Shown here piece after piece: positions 25,655 through 34,184 of a stretch of DNA of 64,000 nt. A model generated the notes under the pieces. That model was not told the origin of the DNA. It did no database searches and worked only from the letters and a program-made list of their open reading frames with translations. Made by a program: the position numbers and the translations under genes. Position 1 is the first letter of the stretch. Every line of letters begins with the position of its first letter. The stretch lies in contig DASVDI010000041.1 in NCBI GenBank assembly GCA_036381175.1, forward strand, positions 1-64,000. Reading direction: 5' to 3'. The stretch is from JAJUFS01 sp036381175 (lineage in GTDB: Bacteria > Pseudomonadota > Gammaproteobacteria > Natronospirales > JAJUFS01).

Positions 25655-26632
25655 TCAGCGCAGGATACCGAAATAAAGAATGAGCTGATACGCCGCGAAC
25701 CCCGCCAGCAGCAGCCCGCCGGAGAGGCGCGAAACTCGTCCGGCACCGCCCGCACGGGAACCCGCGGCGAAGGCAAGAAAGAAAAACGCCAGCAGCAGGA
25801 AAATCATGATCGGGAAATCGCGCGTCAGCACCGCGCCCGGAATGGGCCCGGGGCGAATCACGCCCGGCAAGCCCATCACGGCCAAAAGGTTGAAAATATT
25901 CGAACCCAGCACGTTGCCGATGGCGATATCGTGTTCGCCGCGTCTGGCCGCGACTACCGAAGCCGCGAGTTCCGGCAGGCTGGTGCCGAGGGCAACGACC
26001 GTCAGGCCGATGACAAGATCGCTGACGCCAAGCGCGGTCGCGAGATTCACCGCACCCCACACCAGCATTCGTGAACTGATGAGCAGGACGACGAGACCAA
26101 CCGCGAGCCAGGTGAGCGCGCGCGGCAGCGGTATTGCCGCCGGCATATCCGTTGTGAATTCCGTGACCATCGGGTCGGACTGCGAGCGTCGCGCGAGGCG
26201 GATCAGCCAGGCGATGAAGCCGATCAATCCGATCAGCAGCACGATGCCGTCGATCCGGCCAAGCACGCCGTCGGCCAGCAGGCCTGCACTTGCCAGCATG
26301 ATGACCAGCAGCAGCGGCAGTTCGCGGCGCAGCGAAACCCTGCGCACAGTCAACGGCGCGATGATCGCGGTCAGGCCTAGGATCAGCGCGATATTGGTGA
26401 TGTTCGAGCCGATGGCATTGCCGACGCCGAGCGCCGGATTGCCCGCAAACGCGGCCATGGCGGAGACCAGGATTTCCGGTGCGGCCGTGCCGAACCCGAC
26501 AATGGTCAGCCCGACGATCAGCGGCGAGACGCCGAGCGCGCGCGCCGTGCCGGCGGCGCCTTCCACGAAACGGCCGGCGCCCCAGACGAGCAGGATGAAG
26601 CCGGCGGTTATGGCAGCAAGATCAAGCAGCAT
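25655..26632 (-). CDS. Calcium/sodium antiporter, YrbG type
   Basis: A 325-residue inner-membrane protein of the CaCA family with about ten helices in two inverted repeats. The ion-binding motifs are GFGTAAPEILVSAMAAFAG in the first repeat and ALGTSLPELAASVVAARRG in the second. The start at 26632 (MLLDLAAITAGFILLVWGAG) gives the usual first helix; the upstream extension is not hydrophobic. It heads the kdsD-kdsC-lptCAB-rpoN block exactly as yrbG does in E. coli, though a role in LPS synthesis is not established. Confidence 0.93.
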   Translation of the reverse strand: MLLDLAAITAGFILLVWGAGRFVEGAAGTARALGVSPLIVGLTIVGFGTAAPEILVSAMAAFAGNPALGVGNAIGSNITNIALILGLTAIIAPLTVRRVSLRRELPLLLVIMLASAGLLADGVLGRIDGIVLLIGLIGFIAWLIRLARRSQSDPMVTEFTTDMPAAIPLPRALTWLAVGLVVLLISSRMLVWGAVNLATALGVSDLVIGLTVVALGTSLPELAASVVAARRGEHDIAIGNVLGSNIFNLLAVMGLPGVIRPGPIPGAVLTRDFPIMIFLLLAFFFLAFAAGSRAGGAGRVSRLSGGLLLAGFAAYQLILYFGILR

Positions 26633-26783
26633 GCGGGTTCCAGTAAAAAGCGGTGGGAGCAACGAGGGCGGCATGATATCGGGAGCGCCGGAAGCTGGCC
26701 AGTCGCAGCATGCTCTACGCGGCGTTGCGAGTTTCATCGGATATCACATCAGGTATCATGTGCGCCTTTTCCCGGAGGATTCC

Positions 26784-27014
26784 ATGCTTGCCGACGATAT
26801 CCGCGCGATGATCGAACAAGGGTTGCCGGATGCGCGCGTCGAGGTGGCAGGCGAGGATGGCGCCCACTTCGAAGCGACCATCATTTCGCCGTCGTTCGAA
26901 GGCAAGCGCACGCTGGAGCGCCATCGCATGGTTTACGCGACACTGGGCGAGAAAATGGGGCGCGACATTCACGCCTTGTCCATCCAGGCCATGACCCCTG
27001 ACGAAACACGCTGA
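26784..27014 (+). CDS. ibaG: BolA-family protein, IbaG type
   Basis: A 76-residue cytosolic protein with the BolA fold. VEVAGEDGAHFEATIISPSF supplies the class II BolA core, and KRTLERHRMVYATLGEKM carries the His expected to help hold a [2Fe-2S] cluster with a monothiol glutaredoxin. CCCGGAGGATTCC is a strong ribosome-binding site. It lies 40 bases before murA, as in E. coli, but the mlaFEDCB genes that usually precede it are missing here. Confidence 0.93.
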   Translation: MLADDIRAMIEQGLPDARVEVAGEDGAHFEATIISPSFEGKRTLERHRMVYATLGEKMGRDIHALSIQAMTPDETR

Positions 27015-27054
27015 CACTCGCGCTGCGCATGCTGCGCACCAACGGAGAATTTTC

Positions 27055-28314
27055 TTGGACAAATTGTTGATTGAAGGTGGCGTGCGGCTGGAAGGCGACA
27101 TCCGCGTGTCCGGCGCGAAGAACGCCACGCTGCCGATTCTTGCCGCTACCTTGCTCGCCGACGGTGTGGTTTCCGTCGGCAACGTGCCGCACCTGCACGA
27201 CGTCACCACTACCATTGAATTGCTCGGCCGCATGGGTGTTTCCGTCACGATCGACGAGCGCATGCGCATCGAAGTCGATCCGACAACAATCAAGAATTAT
27301 TTCGCGCCATACGAACTCGTGAAGACGATGCGCGCGTCGATTCTCGTGCTCGGCCCGTTGCTCGCGAAGTACGGCGAAGCGGAAGTCTCGCTGCCAGGCG
27401 GTTGCGCCATCGGCACGCGCCCTGTGAACTTGCACATCGAAGGCCTGCAGGCGATGGGCGCGGACATTGTTGTCGAGAGCGGTTACATCCGCGCGAAGTG
27501 CGCGCGCCTCAAGGGCGCGCACATTGTCATGGATACGGTGTCGGTAACCGGCACGGAGAACCTGATGATGGCGGCGACGCTGGCTGATGGCGTAACCGTC
27601 ATCGAAAACGCCGCACGCGAACCCGAAGTCATCGATCTTGCGAACTGCCTGAACCAGATGGGCGCGAAAGTGCGCGGCGCGGGCAACGACACGATCACCA
27701 TCGAAGGCGTGAAGCGTCTTTCCGGCACGCATTACACCGTGCTTCCCGATCGCATCGAAACCGGAACCTATCTCGTTGCCGGTGCGATTACCGGCGGGCG
27801 GGTGCGGCTGAAAGACACGCGCCCGGACCTGCTCGACGCGGTGCTCGCGAAACTTGAAGATGCCGGCGCGAAGATCGGCATCGGCAAGGACTGGATCGAA
27901 CTCGACATGCAAGGCAAGCGGGCGAAAGCCGTGAACCTTCGCACCGCGCCGTATCCCGCATTTCCGACCGACATGCAGGCGCAGTTCACCGCGCTGAACT
28001 CAATCTCGAAAGGCACCGGCACCATTACTGAAACCGTTTTCGAAAACCGTTTCATGCACGTGCAGGAAATGCAGCGCATGGGCGCCGACATTCGCCTCGA
28101 AGGCAACACCGCCATCTCGACCGGCGTGAAGGAACTCACCGGCGCGCCCGTGATGGCGACCGACCTGCGCGCCTCCGCCTCGCTGGTGCTGGTCGGGCTC
28201 GTCGCCAATGGCGAAACGGAAGTCGAACGCATCTACCACATCGATCGCGGTTACGAATGCATCGAGGAAAAGTTGGCTTCTCTGGGCGCGAAGATCAAGC
28301 GCGTGGCCGGATGA
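27055..28314 (+). CDS. murA: UDP-N-acetylglucosamine 1-carboxyvinyltransferase
   Basis: A 419-residue cytosolic enzyme for the first committed step of peptidoglycan synthesis, transferring enolpyruvate from PEP to UDP-GlcNAc. The catalytic Cys117 lies in LPGGCAIGTRPV, so the enzyme should be fosfomycin-sensitive. The start appears to be TTG, with GGAG 8 bases upstream and the expected N-terminus MDKLLIEGGVRLEG; no ATG is in a suitable place. It is paired with ibaG and ends at a strong terminator. Confidence 0.98.
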   Translation: MDKLLIEGGVRLEGDIRVSGAKNATLPILAATLLADGVVSVGNVPHLHDVTTTIELLGRMGVSVTIDERMRIEVDPTTIKNYFAPYELVKTMRASILVLGPLLAKYGEAEVSLPGGCAIGTRPVNLHIEGLQAMGADIVVESGYIRAKCARLKGAHIVMDTVSVTGTENLMMAATLADGVTVIENAAREPEVIDLANCLNQMGAKVRGAGNDTITIEGVKRLSGTHYTVLPDRIETGTYLVAGAITGGRVRLKDTRPDLLDAVLAKLEDAGAKIGIGKDWIELDMQGKRAKAVNLRTAPYPAFPTDMQAQFTALNSISKGTGTITETVFENRFMHVQEMQRMGADIRLEGNTAISTGVKELTGAPVMATDLRASASLVLVGLVANGETEVERIYHIDRGYECIEEKLASLGAKIKRVAG

Positions 28315-28341
28315 ACAAGTGATCTGTTTTCAGTAGCCAGT

Positions 28342-28368
28342 AAAAAGCCGGGCTTTGCCCGGCTTTTT
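28342..28368. terminator. Two-way intrinsic terminator between murA and the DegS-type gene
   Basis: AAAAAGCCGGGC and GCCCGGCTTTTT form a 12-bp stem around TTT, with a T-run on the plus strand and A-run complement on the other. It lies between convergent genes and can end transcription from both sides. Confidence 0.92.
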
Positions 28369-28389
28369 TTATTTCTTTCATCTGTTCAC

Positions 28390-29508
28390 TCAGCTTCCCA
28401 CCACCGGCGCCCGCTCGATGATGATTGCCTTCGTCACGAATGGCTGGCCGCGGCGTATGCCGCGAATGCGAAGGGTTTCGCCAGGCGGTGTCGAGGCGAT
28501 CACGGTGAGCGCCTCGTGCGCATTCGCAACGGCGTTGTCGTTGATGTGCGTGATGGTGTCGCCGCGTTCGATTCCCGCCGCTTCCGCGGGACTGCCGCGG
28601 TAAACATCACGCACGATGATGCCGGCGTCGTCTTCAAGGCCGAAGGCTTCGGCCAGTTCGGGCGTGACGTCCTGGGGATCGACGCCGAGCCAGCCGCGGA
28701 TCACGCGGCCGTGTTCGATGATCTGGTTCACCACGCCGCGCGCGAGACTCACTGGCACGGCAAAGCCGATGCCGTTCGCGCGCACGGACTGCGAAAAAAT
28801 CGCCGAGTTCACGCCGATCATTTCACCGCGCGCATTCACCAGCGCACCGCCCGAGTTGCCAGGATTGATCGCCGCATCAGTCTGGATGAAATTCTCGAAG
28901 GTCGCGTGGCCGAGATAATTCCTGCCCGTCGCGCTGACGATTCCCTGCGTTACCGTCTGTCCCACGCCGAAGGGATTGCCGATGGCGAGCACGACGTCGC
29001 CGACCTGGACGTCATCGGAGCGCCCCAGCGTGATGACCGGCAAGTCATCGAGTTCGATTTTCAGCAGCGCGAGATCGGTGTCCGGATCAATGCCGACCAC
29101 CGTTGCCGGCGCAATGCGGCCATCGGCGAGTGCGATCTGGAAAGCGCCAGCGCCGCGAATCACGTGATGATTGGTGAGGATGTAGCCGTCGGCGTTGACG
29201 ATGACGCCGGAGCCGAGCGTGGTTTCGATGCGGTCTTCCGGCACGAATGTGCTCGCGTCATCAAGCCATGGCGTCACGCTGTCTTCCGCGGCCCGCATCG
29301 AGTGGATGTTCACCACCGCGGGTGCGGCCGCATGGACCGCGGCGCGGAAAGAGGCTGGCGTCGCTGCGGCCGGCAACGATTGCTGCAAGCCGTTGATGCG
29401 ATTGAGCAAGTCGGGCCGCAACCAGACCACCACGAAGGCCGCGGCAAGCCCCAGCGTCACGGATTGAAAGAGAAAAAAGAGCAACTTTTGCAGTCGTTTC
29501 ATGGGCAT
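28390..29508 (-). CDS. degS: DegS/AlgW-type membrane-anchored serine protease
   Basis: A 372-residue periplasmic protease anchored by one N-terminal helix (about 8-30). The trypsin-like domain has catalytic His115 (TNHHVI), Asp145 (DTDLALLKI) and Ser219 (NPGNSGGAL). A single PDZ domain (about 265-365) follows. One PDZ and an anchor rather than a cleaved signal favour DegS over DegP/DegQ. In relatives it cuts the anti-sigma factor RseA after sensing misfolded porin tails. No rpoE-rseA genes are in the window. It is divergent from petABC. The start may also be the ATG two codons in. Confidence 0.9.
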   Translation of the reverse strand: MPMKRLQKLLFFLFQSVTLGLAAAFVVVWLRPDLLNRINGLQQSLPAAATPASFRAAVHAAAPAVVNIHSMRAAEDSVTPWLDDASTFVPEDRIETTLGSGVIVNADGYILTNHHVIRGAGAFQIALADGRIAPATVVGIDPDTDLALLKIELDDLPVITLGRSDDVQVGDVVLAIGNPFGVGQTVTQGIVSATGRNYLGHATFENFIQTDAAINPGNSGGALVNARGEMIGVNSAIFSQSVRANGIGFAVPVSLARGVVNQIIEHGRVIRGWLGVDPQDVTPELAEAFGLEDDAGIIVRDVYRGSPAEAAGIERGDTITHINDNAVANAHEALTVIASTPPGETLRIRGIRRGQPFVTKAIIIERAPVVGS

Positions 29509-29590
29509 AAGCTAGCATGCGCATTCGGCATCGTCAGCACGGGCGCGGCATTCCGATGCGGTTCGCGGTGGCCAGTTCTGCAAGCGGACG

Positions 29591-29598
29591 TGTATAAT
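29591..29598 (+). promoter_or_regulatory. Putative -10 element for petABC
   Basis: TGTATAAT includes a perfect TATAAT preceded by TG, about 80 bases before the petA ATG. There is no good -35 at 16-18 bases upstream (best is TGGCCA), so the promoter would rely on the strong -10 or on an activator. Confidence 0.45.
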
Positions 29599-29679
29599 GC
29601 CGCATTCTGCGCCCCCGGCCTGAAAATACTAATTCGAATCGAATCAATCGCTTAGCGTGTGCCTCAGGAGACCCCTTGG

Positions 29680-30276
29680 ATGAGTACTGACGGCGTTGAC
29701 CTCACCAGGCGCCATTTTCTTACCGTTGCCACGTCCGTTGTCGGTGGTGTCGGTGTAGTGGCCACTGCCGTACCTTTCCTTGCTTCCATGCAGCCCAGTG
29801 ACCGCGCCCGCGCGGCCGGCGCTCCGGTGGAAGTCGATATCAGCAAGATCGAGCCGGGCGGCATGGTCAAGGTCGAATGGCGCGGCAAGGCCGTCGCCAT
29901 CGTCCGTCGCACGCCCGCCATGCAGGAAAGGACACTGGAATTGCCCGCGGACCTGTTGCGCGATCCGAGTTCGACGGCGCAGCAGCAGCCGGAGTACGCA
30001 AGCAACGAACTGCGCTCCATCAAGCCCGAGTACCTGGTGCTCGTTTCCGTCTGCACCCATCTCGGCTGTTCCCCGACCTACCGTCCGGAAGTCGCGCCCG
30101 CGGATCTCGGTCCGCAGTGGGTCGGTGGATTCTTCTGCCCCTGCCACGGTTCGAAGTTCGATCTGGCTGGACGCGTTTACAAGGGTGTGCCCGCGCCGCT
30201 GAACCTGCAGGTGCCGGCGCACCGCTACCTGAACGAAAGCACGATCCTGATCGGCGAAGATGGAGGAGCTGCCTGA
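29680..30276 (+). CDS. petA: Ubiquinol-cytochrome c reductase iron-sulfur subunit (Rieske)
   Basis: A 198-residue subunit of the bc1 complex. A twin-Arg signal (LTRRHFLTVATSVVGG) acts as the uncleaved membrane anchor. The Rieske cluster is held by CTHLGC and CPCHGSKF, with the two Cys-His pairs intact. It takes electrons from ubiquinol and passes them to cytochrome c1. AGGAG precedes the ATG at 29680. The stop overlaps the petB start by one base (TGATG). Confidence 0.98.
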   Translation: MSTDGVDLTRRHFLTVATSVVGGVGVVATAVPFLASMQPSDRARAAGAPVEVDISKIEPGGMVKVEWRGKAVAIVRRTPAMQERTLELPADLLRDPSSTAQQQPEYASNELRSIKPEYLVLVSVCTHLGCSPTYRPEVAPADLGPQWVGGFFCPCHGSKFDLAGRVYKGVPAPLNLQVPAHRYLNESTILIGEDGGAA

Positions 30277-31703
30277 TGAGTCGCCCTGAATGGGATTATT
30301 TCGATCGCGTCGGCGAGGGCTGGAACCGTTTCATCGGGTGGATCGACGAGCGCATGCCGATGACATCGTTCCTGCGCAGCCAATTGCACGACTACTACGC
30401 GCCGAAGAATTTCAACTTCTGGTATTACTTCGGCGTGCTGGCGCTGGTTGTGTTCGTCAACCAGATCGTCACCGGCATCTTTCTCACCATGAGTTACAAG
30501 CCGTCGGCCGCCGAGGCGTTCGCGTCCGTCGAATACATCATGCGCGACGTGGAGTGGGGCTGGCTGATCCGCTACATGCATTCCACCGGCGCGTCGATGT
30601 TCTTCGTGGTCGTTTACCTGCACATGTTCCGCGGCCTGATGTACGGTTCGTACAAGGCACCGCGCGAGCTGCTTTGGATTTTCGGCATGCTGGTGTATGT
30701 CGCGCTGATGGCGGAAGCCTTCATGGGTTATTTGCTGCCGTGGGGACAGATGTCGTACTGGGGTGCGCAGGTCATCATCTCGCTGTTCGGCGCTATCCCG
30801 GCGATCGGTGAACCGCTGGCGGTGTGGATTCGCGGCGACTTCGCCGTGTCCGATATCACGCTGAACCGTTTCTTCGCGCTGCATGTCATCGCGATGCCGC
30901 TGATCCTGATCCTGCTGGTCGTGTTCCACCTGGTGGCATTGCGCCACAACGGTTCGAGCAATCCCGACGGCATCGAGATCAAGAAGCACAAGGGTCCGGA
31001 TGGCAAGCCGCTCGACGGCATTCCCTTCCATCCGTACTACACGCTCAAGGACCTGGTCGGCGTGATCGTGTTCGCCGCGCTGTTTGCGATCGTGGTGTTC
31101 TTCTCGCCGGACATGGGCGGCTATTTCCTCGAGCACGCGAACTTCATTCCGGCGAATCCGCTGGTGACGCCGGAGCACATCGCGCCGGTGTGGTTCTTCA
31201 CGCCGTTCTACGCAATCCTGCGCGCCGTGCCGGACAAGTTCCTCGGTGTGCTGGCGATGGGTGCTGCGATTTTCGTGCTGTTCCTGCTGCCATGGATCGA
31301 CCGGAACCCGGTGAAGTCGATGCGCTATCGCGGCGTGCTGTACAAGGCGTTGGTGATCCTGTTCGCGGTTACATTCATCGTGCTCGGCTACCTCGGCCTG
31401 AAGCCGCCGACACGCGTGTTCTCCGAGCTGGCACTGCGCTTTGCCGAACTCTACTTCCTGTTCTTCTTCATCTCGTGGGCCTATTCGAAGGTTCGTACGC
31501 GCAAGTTCATGATCGGCGCAACCGTTGCCGCGCTCGTGGTGATCACCGTGGTCGATATGCTTCGCTGGGACGCAGCGAACGCGGCGTTGATGCTGAAAAT
31601 GTGGCTGATTCCCGCGCTCTACACGGCCGGATTCCTGCTGCTGGCGGCGTTCACGCGCTTGAACGATTCGAAACCTGTTCCGGAAAGGGTGACGTTCGAA
31701 TGA
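30276..31703 (+). CDS. petB: Ubiquinol-cytochrome c reductase cytochrome b, C-terminally extended
   Basis: A 475-residue inner-membrane subunit holding hemes bL and bH. The heme ligands are His pairs in RYMHSTGASMFFVVVYLH and in LHVIAMPLILILLVVFH, the latter with 14 intervening residues. The Qo motif PEHI in TPEHIAPVWFF is the bacterial PEWY variant. After the eighth helix (about 395-415) the protein continues with two more hydrophobic stretches, VAALVVITVVDML and MWLIPALYTAGFLLLAAF. This makes it longer than the roughly 400-430 residues usual for proteobacteria. It overlaps petC by 4 bases. Confidence 0.97.
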   Translation: MSRPEWDYFDRVGEGWNRFIGWIDERMPMTSFLRSQLHDYYAPKNFNFWYYFGVLALVVFVNQIVTGIFLTMSYKPSAAEAFASVEYIMRDVEWGWLIRYMHSTGASMFFVVVYLHMFRGLMYGSYKAPRELLWIFGMLVYVALMAEAFMGYLLPWGQMSYWGAQVIISLFGAIPAIGEPLAVWIRGDFAVSDITLNRFFALHVIAMPLILILLVVFHLVALRHNGSSNPDGIEIKKHKGPDGKPLDGIPFHPYYTLKDLVGVIVFAALFAIVVFFSPDMGGYFLEHANFIPANPLVTPEHIAPVWFFTPFYAILRAVPDKFLGVLAMGAAIFVLFLLPWIDRNPVKSMRYRGVLYKALVILFAVTFIVLGYLGLKPPTRVFSELALRFAELYFLFFFISWAYSKVRTRKFMIGATVAALVVITVVDMLRWDAANAALMLKMWLIPALYTAGFLLLAAFTRLNDSKPVPERVTFE

Positions 31704-32455
31704 AAAGAATAGTCTTCTTCAGTCTTTCAGCGGCGCTGTTGCTTGCCGTCTCACCGTTTGCAGCAAGCGCATCGTCCGCGGGTGCTCACCTGGACGAGGC
31801 GAACAACACGCTCGCCAATACCGCGTCGCTGCAGCGTGGCGCGAAATATTTCGTGAATTACTGCCTTGGCTGTCATTCGTTGAAGTACGTGCGCTACGAA
31901 AGCCTTATCGACGATCTCGGCATCAGCGAACAGCAGCTGATGGAAAATCTCATGTTCACGGCGGAAAAGCCGACCGAGATGATGACCATTGCCATGAACG
32001 ATGCCGATGCTGAACGCTGGTTCGGTGTCGCGCCACCCGATCTTTCGCTCACGGCACGTTCGCGCGGCACGGACTGGATCTACACCTATCTGCGCAGTTT
32101 CTACCTGGATGAATCGCGTCCCATCGGCGTGAACAACACCGTGCTGCCGAACGCGAGCATGCCCCATGTGCTCGCGCCGTTGCAGGGTTACCAGGAAGCG
32201 GTGTTTGAAGACGTGGTGGACGCTGAGGGCAACCACCACGAGGAATTCGTACGTTTCGAAGCGCCGGTTGGCGGCAAGCTTTCACCCGAGGAGTACGACG
32301 AGGTTGTTCGCGACATCGTCAACTTTCTCGAATATGTCAGCGAGCCCGTGAAACTCGAACGGCAGGCGCTTGGCATCGGCGTGCTGACCTTCCTGCTTGT
32401 GTTCTTCCTGTTCGCGTATTTCCTCAAGCGCGAATACTGGAAGGACGTCCATTGA
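31700..32455 (+). CDS. petC: Ubiquinol-cytochrome c reductase cytochrome c1
   Basis: A 251-residue subunit carrying one c-type heme. Residues 1-24 form a signal peptide (LSAALLLAVSPFAASAS). The heme attaches at CLGCH in NYCLGCHSLKYVRYE, and the likely Met ligand is in LPNASMPHVL. A C-terminal helix (GVLTFLLVFFLFAYFL) anchors it in the inner membrane. It passes electrons to soluble or membrane cytochrome c. It ends the petABC operon; a palindrome separates it from sspA. Confidence 0.97.
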   Translation: MKRIVFFSLSAALLLAVSPFAASASSAGAHLDEANNTLANTASLQRGAKYFVNYCLGCHSLKYVRYESLIDDLGISEQQLMENLMFTAEKPTEMMTIAMNDADAERWFGVAPPDLSLTARSRGTDWIYTYLRSFYLDESRPIGVNNTVLPNASMPHVLAPLQGYQEAVFEDVVDAEGNHHEEFVRFEAPVGGKLSPEEYDEVVRDIVNFLEYVSEPVKLERQALGIGVLTFLLVFFLFAYFLKREYWKDVH

Positions 32456-32466
32456 TGGCCGGGCTA

Positions 32467-32504
32467 TTGGCCATGACCGGAGCCGCGTCGCGGCTCCGGG
32501 CCAA
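32467..32504. repeat. GC-rich palindrome between petC and sspA
   Basis: CCGGAGCCGCG and CGCGGCTCCGG form a stem of about ten base pairs with a minimal loop, and outer TTGGCC and GGCCAA add a second stem layer. No T-run follows, so it is not a standard terminator. It may be a processing or stability element that uncouples petABC from sspAB. Confidence 0.6.
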
Positions 32505-32534
32505 ACCGGACGCTTGAGTCCAGGAGATTACAGC

Positions 32535-33170
32535 ATGGCAGTCATTACCAGTCGGCGTTCCGTAATGACGCTTTTTTCCCGCCCCACCGATCCGCACAGT
32601 CATCGTGTGCGCCTGGTGCTGGCGGAAAAGGGCATCACTTACGATGTGGTCGATATCGAAGGCGATGACCTGCCCGAGGATCTGATCGACCTCAATCCCT
32701 ACAACACGGTTCCGACACTGGTTGATCGCGAGCTGGTGCTCTATGACGTGCGCACGATCATGGAATACCTCGACGAGCGTTTTCCGCATCCGCCGTTGAT
32801 GCCTGTCGATCCCGTCAACCGTGCACGCTTTCGCCTTGCCATGTTCCGCATTGAACAGGACTGGTATTCGCTCGTCGATGTCATCGAATCGTCCGATGAT
32901 CGCAGTGCGGTGAACAAGGCGAAGAAGGAACTGCGTGACGCCGTCATGGCGACCGCGGATGCCTTTTCGCTCAAGCCCTTCTTTCTCAGTGACGAGTTCT
33001 CGCTGGTTGATTGCTGCATTGGCCCGATCCTCTGGAGGCTGCAGAAATACGACATCGAACTGCCGGCTCAGGCGAAAGCCATCCAGAAATATTCGGAGCG
33101 CATGTTCAAGCGGCCGTCGTTCAAGAACAGCCTTACCGAAATCGAGCAGGAACTGCGTCACCGGCAATGA
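32535..33170 (+). CDS. sspA: Stringent starvation protein A
   Basis: A 211-residue glutathione-transferase-fold protein that binds RNA polymerase rather than glutathione. VMTLFSRPTDPHSHRVRLVL opens the thioredoxin-like half, LNPYNTVPTLVDRELVLYD follows, and the helical half includes FFLSDEFSLVDCCIGPILWR. It helps cells in starvation and acid stress in E. coli. AGGAG lies 9 bases before the ATG at 32535. It overlaps sspB by 4 bases, and the pet-sspAB order is common in proteobacteria. Confidence 0.96.
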   Translation: MAVITSRRSVMTLFSRPTDPHSHRVRLVLAEKGITYDVVDIEGDDLPEDLIDLNPYNTVPTLVDRELVLYDVRTIMEYLDERFPHPPLMPVDPVNRARFRLAMFRIEQDWYSLVDVIESSDDRSAVNKAKKELRDAVMATADAFSLKPFFLSDEFSLVDCCIGPILWRLQKYDIELPAQAKAIQKYSERMFKRPSFKNSLTEIEQELRHRQ

Positions 33171-33565
33171 TCTCCCGCCGGCCTTACCTGATTCGCGCAT
33201 TGCACGAGTGGTTGCTGGATTCCGGCGAAGTGCCGCACTTGCTGGTCGACGCGACTGTTGCGGGTGCTGACCTTCCCGAGTCCTACGTCAAGGATGGACG
33301 CATCGTCCTGAACATTGGCGGTGCGGCAGTGCAGTCGCTGGATCTCGGCAATGATGAAATCATTTTCTCCGCCCGCTTCGGCGGCACGCCGCGCACCGTG
33401 CGCTTTCCGCCTGTAGCCGTCATCGCGATCTACGGCCGCGATTCGGGGCAGGGCATGATGTTCGGTCCCGACGACGATGGCGATCCTCCTCCCGATGGTT
33501 CGTCACCAGGCGATGACGCCAAACCGGCGAAACCGGGCAAGCCGTCGTTGAAGATCATCAAGTGA
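33167..33565 (+). CDS. sspB: ClpXP protease specificity-enhancing factor
   Basis: A 132-residue adaptor that brings ssrA-tagged proteins to ClpXP. RRPYLIRALHEWLLDSGEVPHLLVDA is characteristic but only its first half is needed: RPYLIRALHEWLLD. SARFGGTPRTVRFPPVAVIAIY is the dimer and substrate-binding core. A linker rich in Asp, Pro and Gly leads to the C-terminal ClpX-binding tail KPSLKIIK, like the LRVVK tail of E. coli. Translation is coupled to sspA through ATGA. Confidence 0.96.
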   Translation: MISRRPYLIRALHEWLLDSGEVPHLLVDATVAGADLPESYVKDGRIVLNIGGAAVQSLDLGNDEIIFSARFGGTPRTVRFPPVAVIAIYGRDSGQGMMFGPDDDGDPPPDGSSPGDDAKPAKPGKPSLKIIK

Positions 33566-33619
33566 TCGAAGCGCGGACGATGGTTATCGAAGGAACGTGC
33601 GAGCGGCATCCTGCTGCGA

Positions 33620-34138
33620 ATGAAGATCGCAAGAACTGATTCCTCTCCCGGCATGATCGAAATCGTCGTCGCCGACATCGCCACGCTTCACGTTGATGCC
33701 ATCGTCAACGCCGCGAACGAATCGCTGCTTGGTGGCGGCGGTGTCGATGGCGCGATTCACCGCGCTGCCGGGGCCGAACTGCTTGCCTTCACCCGCACAC
33801 TCGGCGGCTGTCCAACAGGGCACGCGAAAGTTTCGCCGGGTTTTCGATTGCCTGCGAAATGGATCATCCATGCGGTCGGTCCCGTCTGGCGCGGCGGCGA
33901 TGCGGGTGAACCGGAATTGCTGGAAAGCGCGTATCGAAATTCGTTCCGGCTCGCACTCGAGAAGAACGCGCACAGTATCGCGTTTCCCGCCATCAGCACC
34001 GGTGTCTACGGGTATCCGAAAGAGAAGGCCACACACATTGCATTGAAGGTCATGCGCGAATACGAGAAGGATTTCGCGAGAATAATTGTGTGCTGTTTCA
34101 GCGAGAGCGATGCGGAAATCTACCGGGGCTTGATGTAG
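33620..34138 (+). CDS. Macrodomain protein, YmdB-type ADP-ribose deacetylase
   Basis: Up to 172 residues. The macrodomain signature is complete: DAIVNAANESLLGGGGVDGAIHRAAG spans the ADP-ribose pocket, with IVNAANESLLGGGGVDGA as the key part, followed by AISTGVYGYPKEKA. The family removes acetyl groups from O-acetyl-ADP-ribose or ADP-ribose from proteins. The true start may be the ATG at 33653 (MIEIVVADIATL), which fits the usual length better; neither has a clear ribosome-binding site. Its TAG stop lies within a REP-like palindrome. Confidence 0.93.
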   Translation: MKIARTDSSPGMIEIVVADIATLHVDAIVNAANESLLGGGGVDGAIHRAAGAELLAFTRTLGGCPTGHAKVSPGFRLPAKWIIHAVGPVWRGGDAGEPELLESAYRNSFRLALEKNAHSIAFPAISTGVYGYPKEKATHIALKVMREYEKDFARIIVCCFSESDAEIYRGLM

Positions 34139-34184
34139 GAGCGCCTTCAGGCGCGAATTTTTCGCGCCTGAAGGCGCTCCTACA
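34134..34184. repeat. REP-like palindrome GTAGGAGCG, copy 2
   Basis: A perfect 24-bp stem: TGTAGGAGCGCCTTCAGG plus CGCGAA, loop TTT, and the exact complement. The TAG at 34136-34138 ends the macrodomain gene, and the mirrored TAG at 34182-34180 ends the convergent oxidase gene. It shares GTAGGAGCG ends and the GCGAAnTTTTCG centre with copy 1 at 11401-11451. It probably works as a two-way terminator or message stabiliser. Confidence 0.9.
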
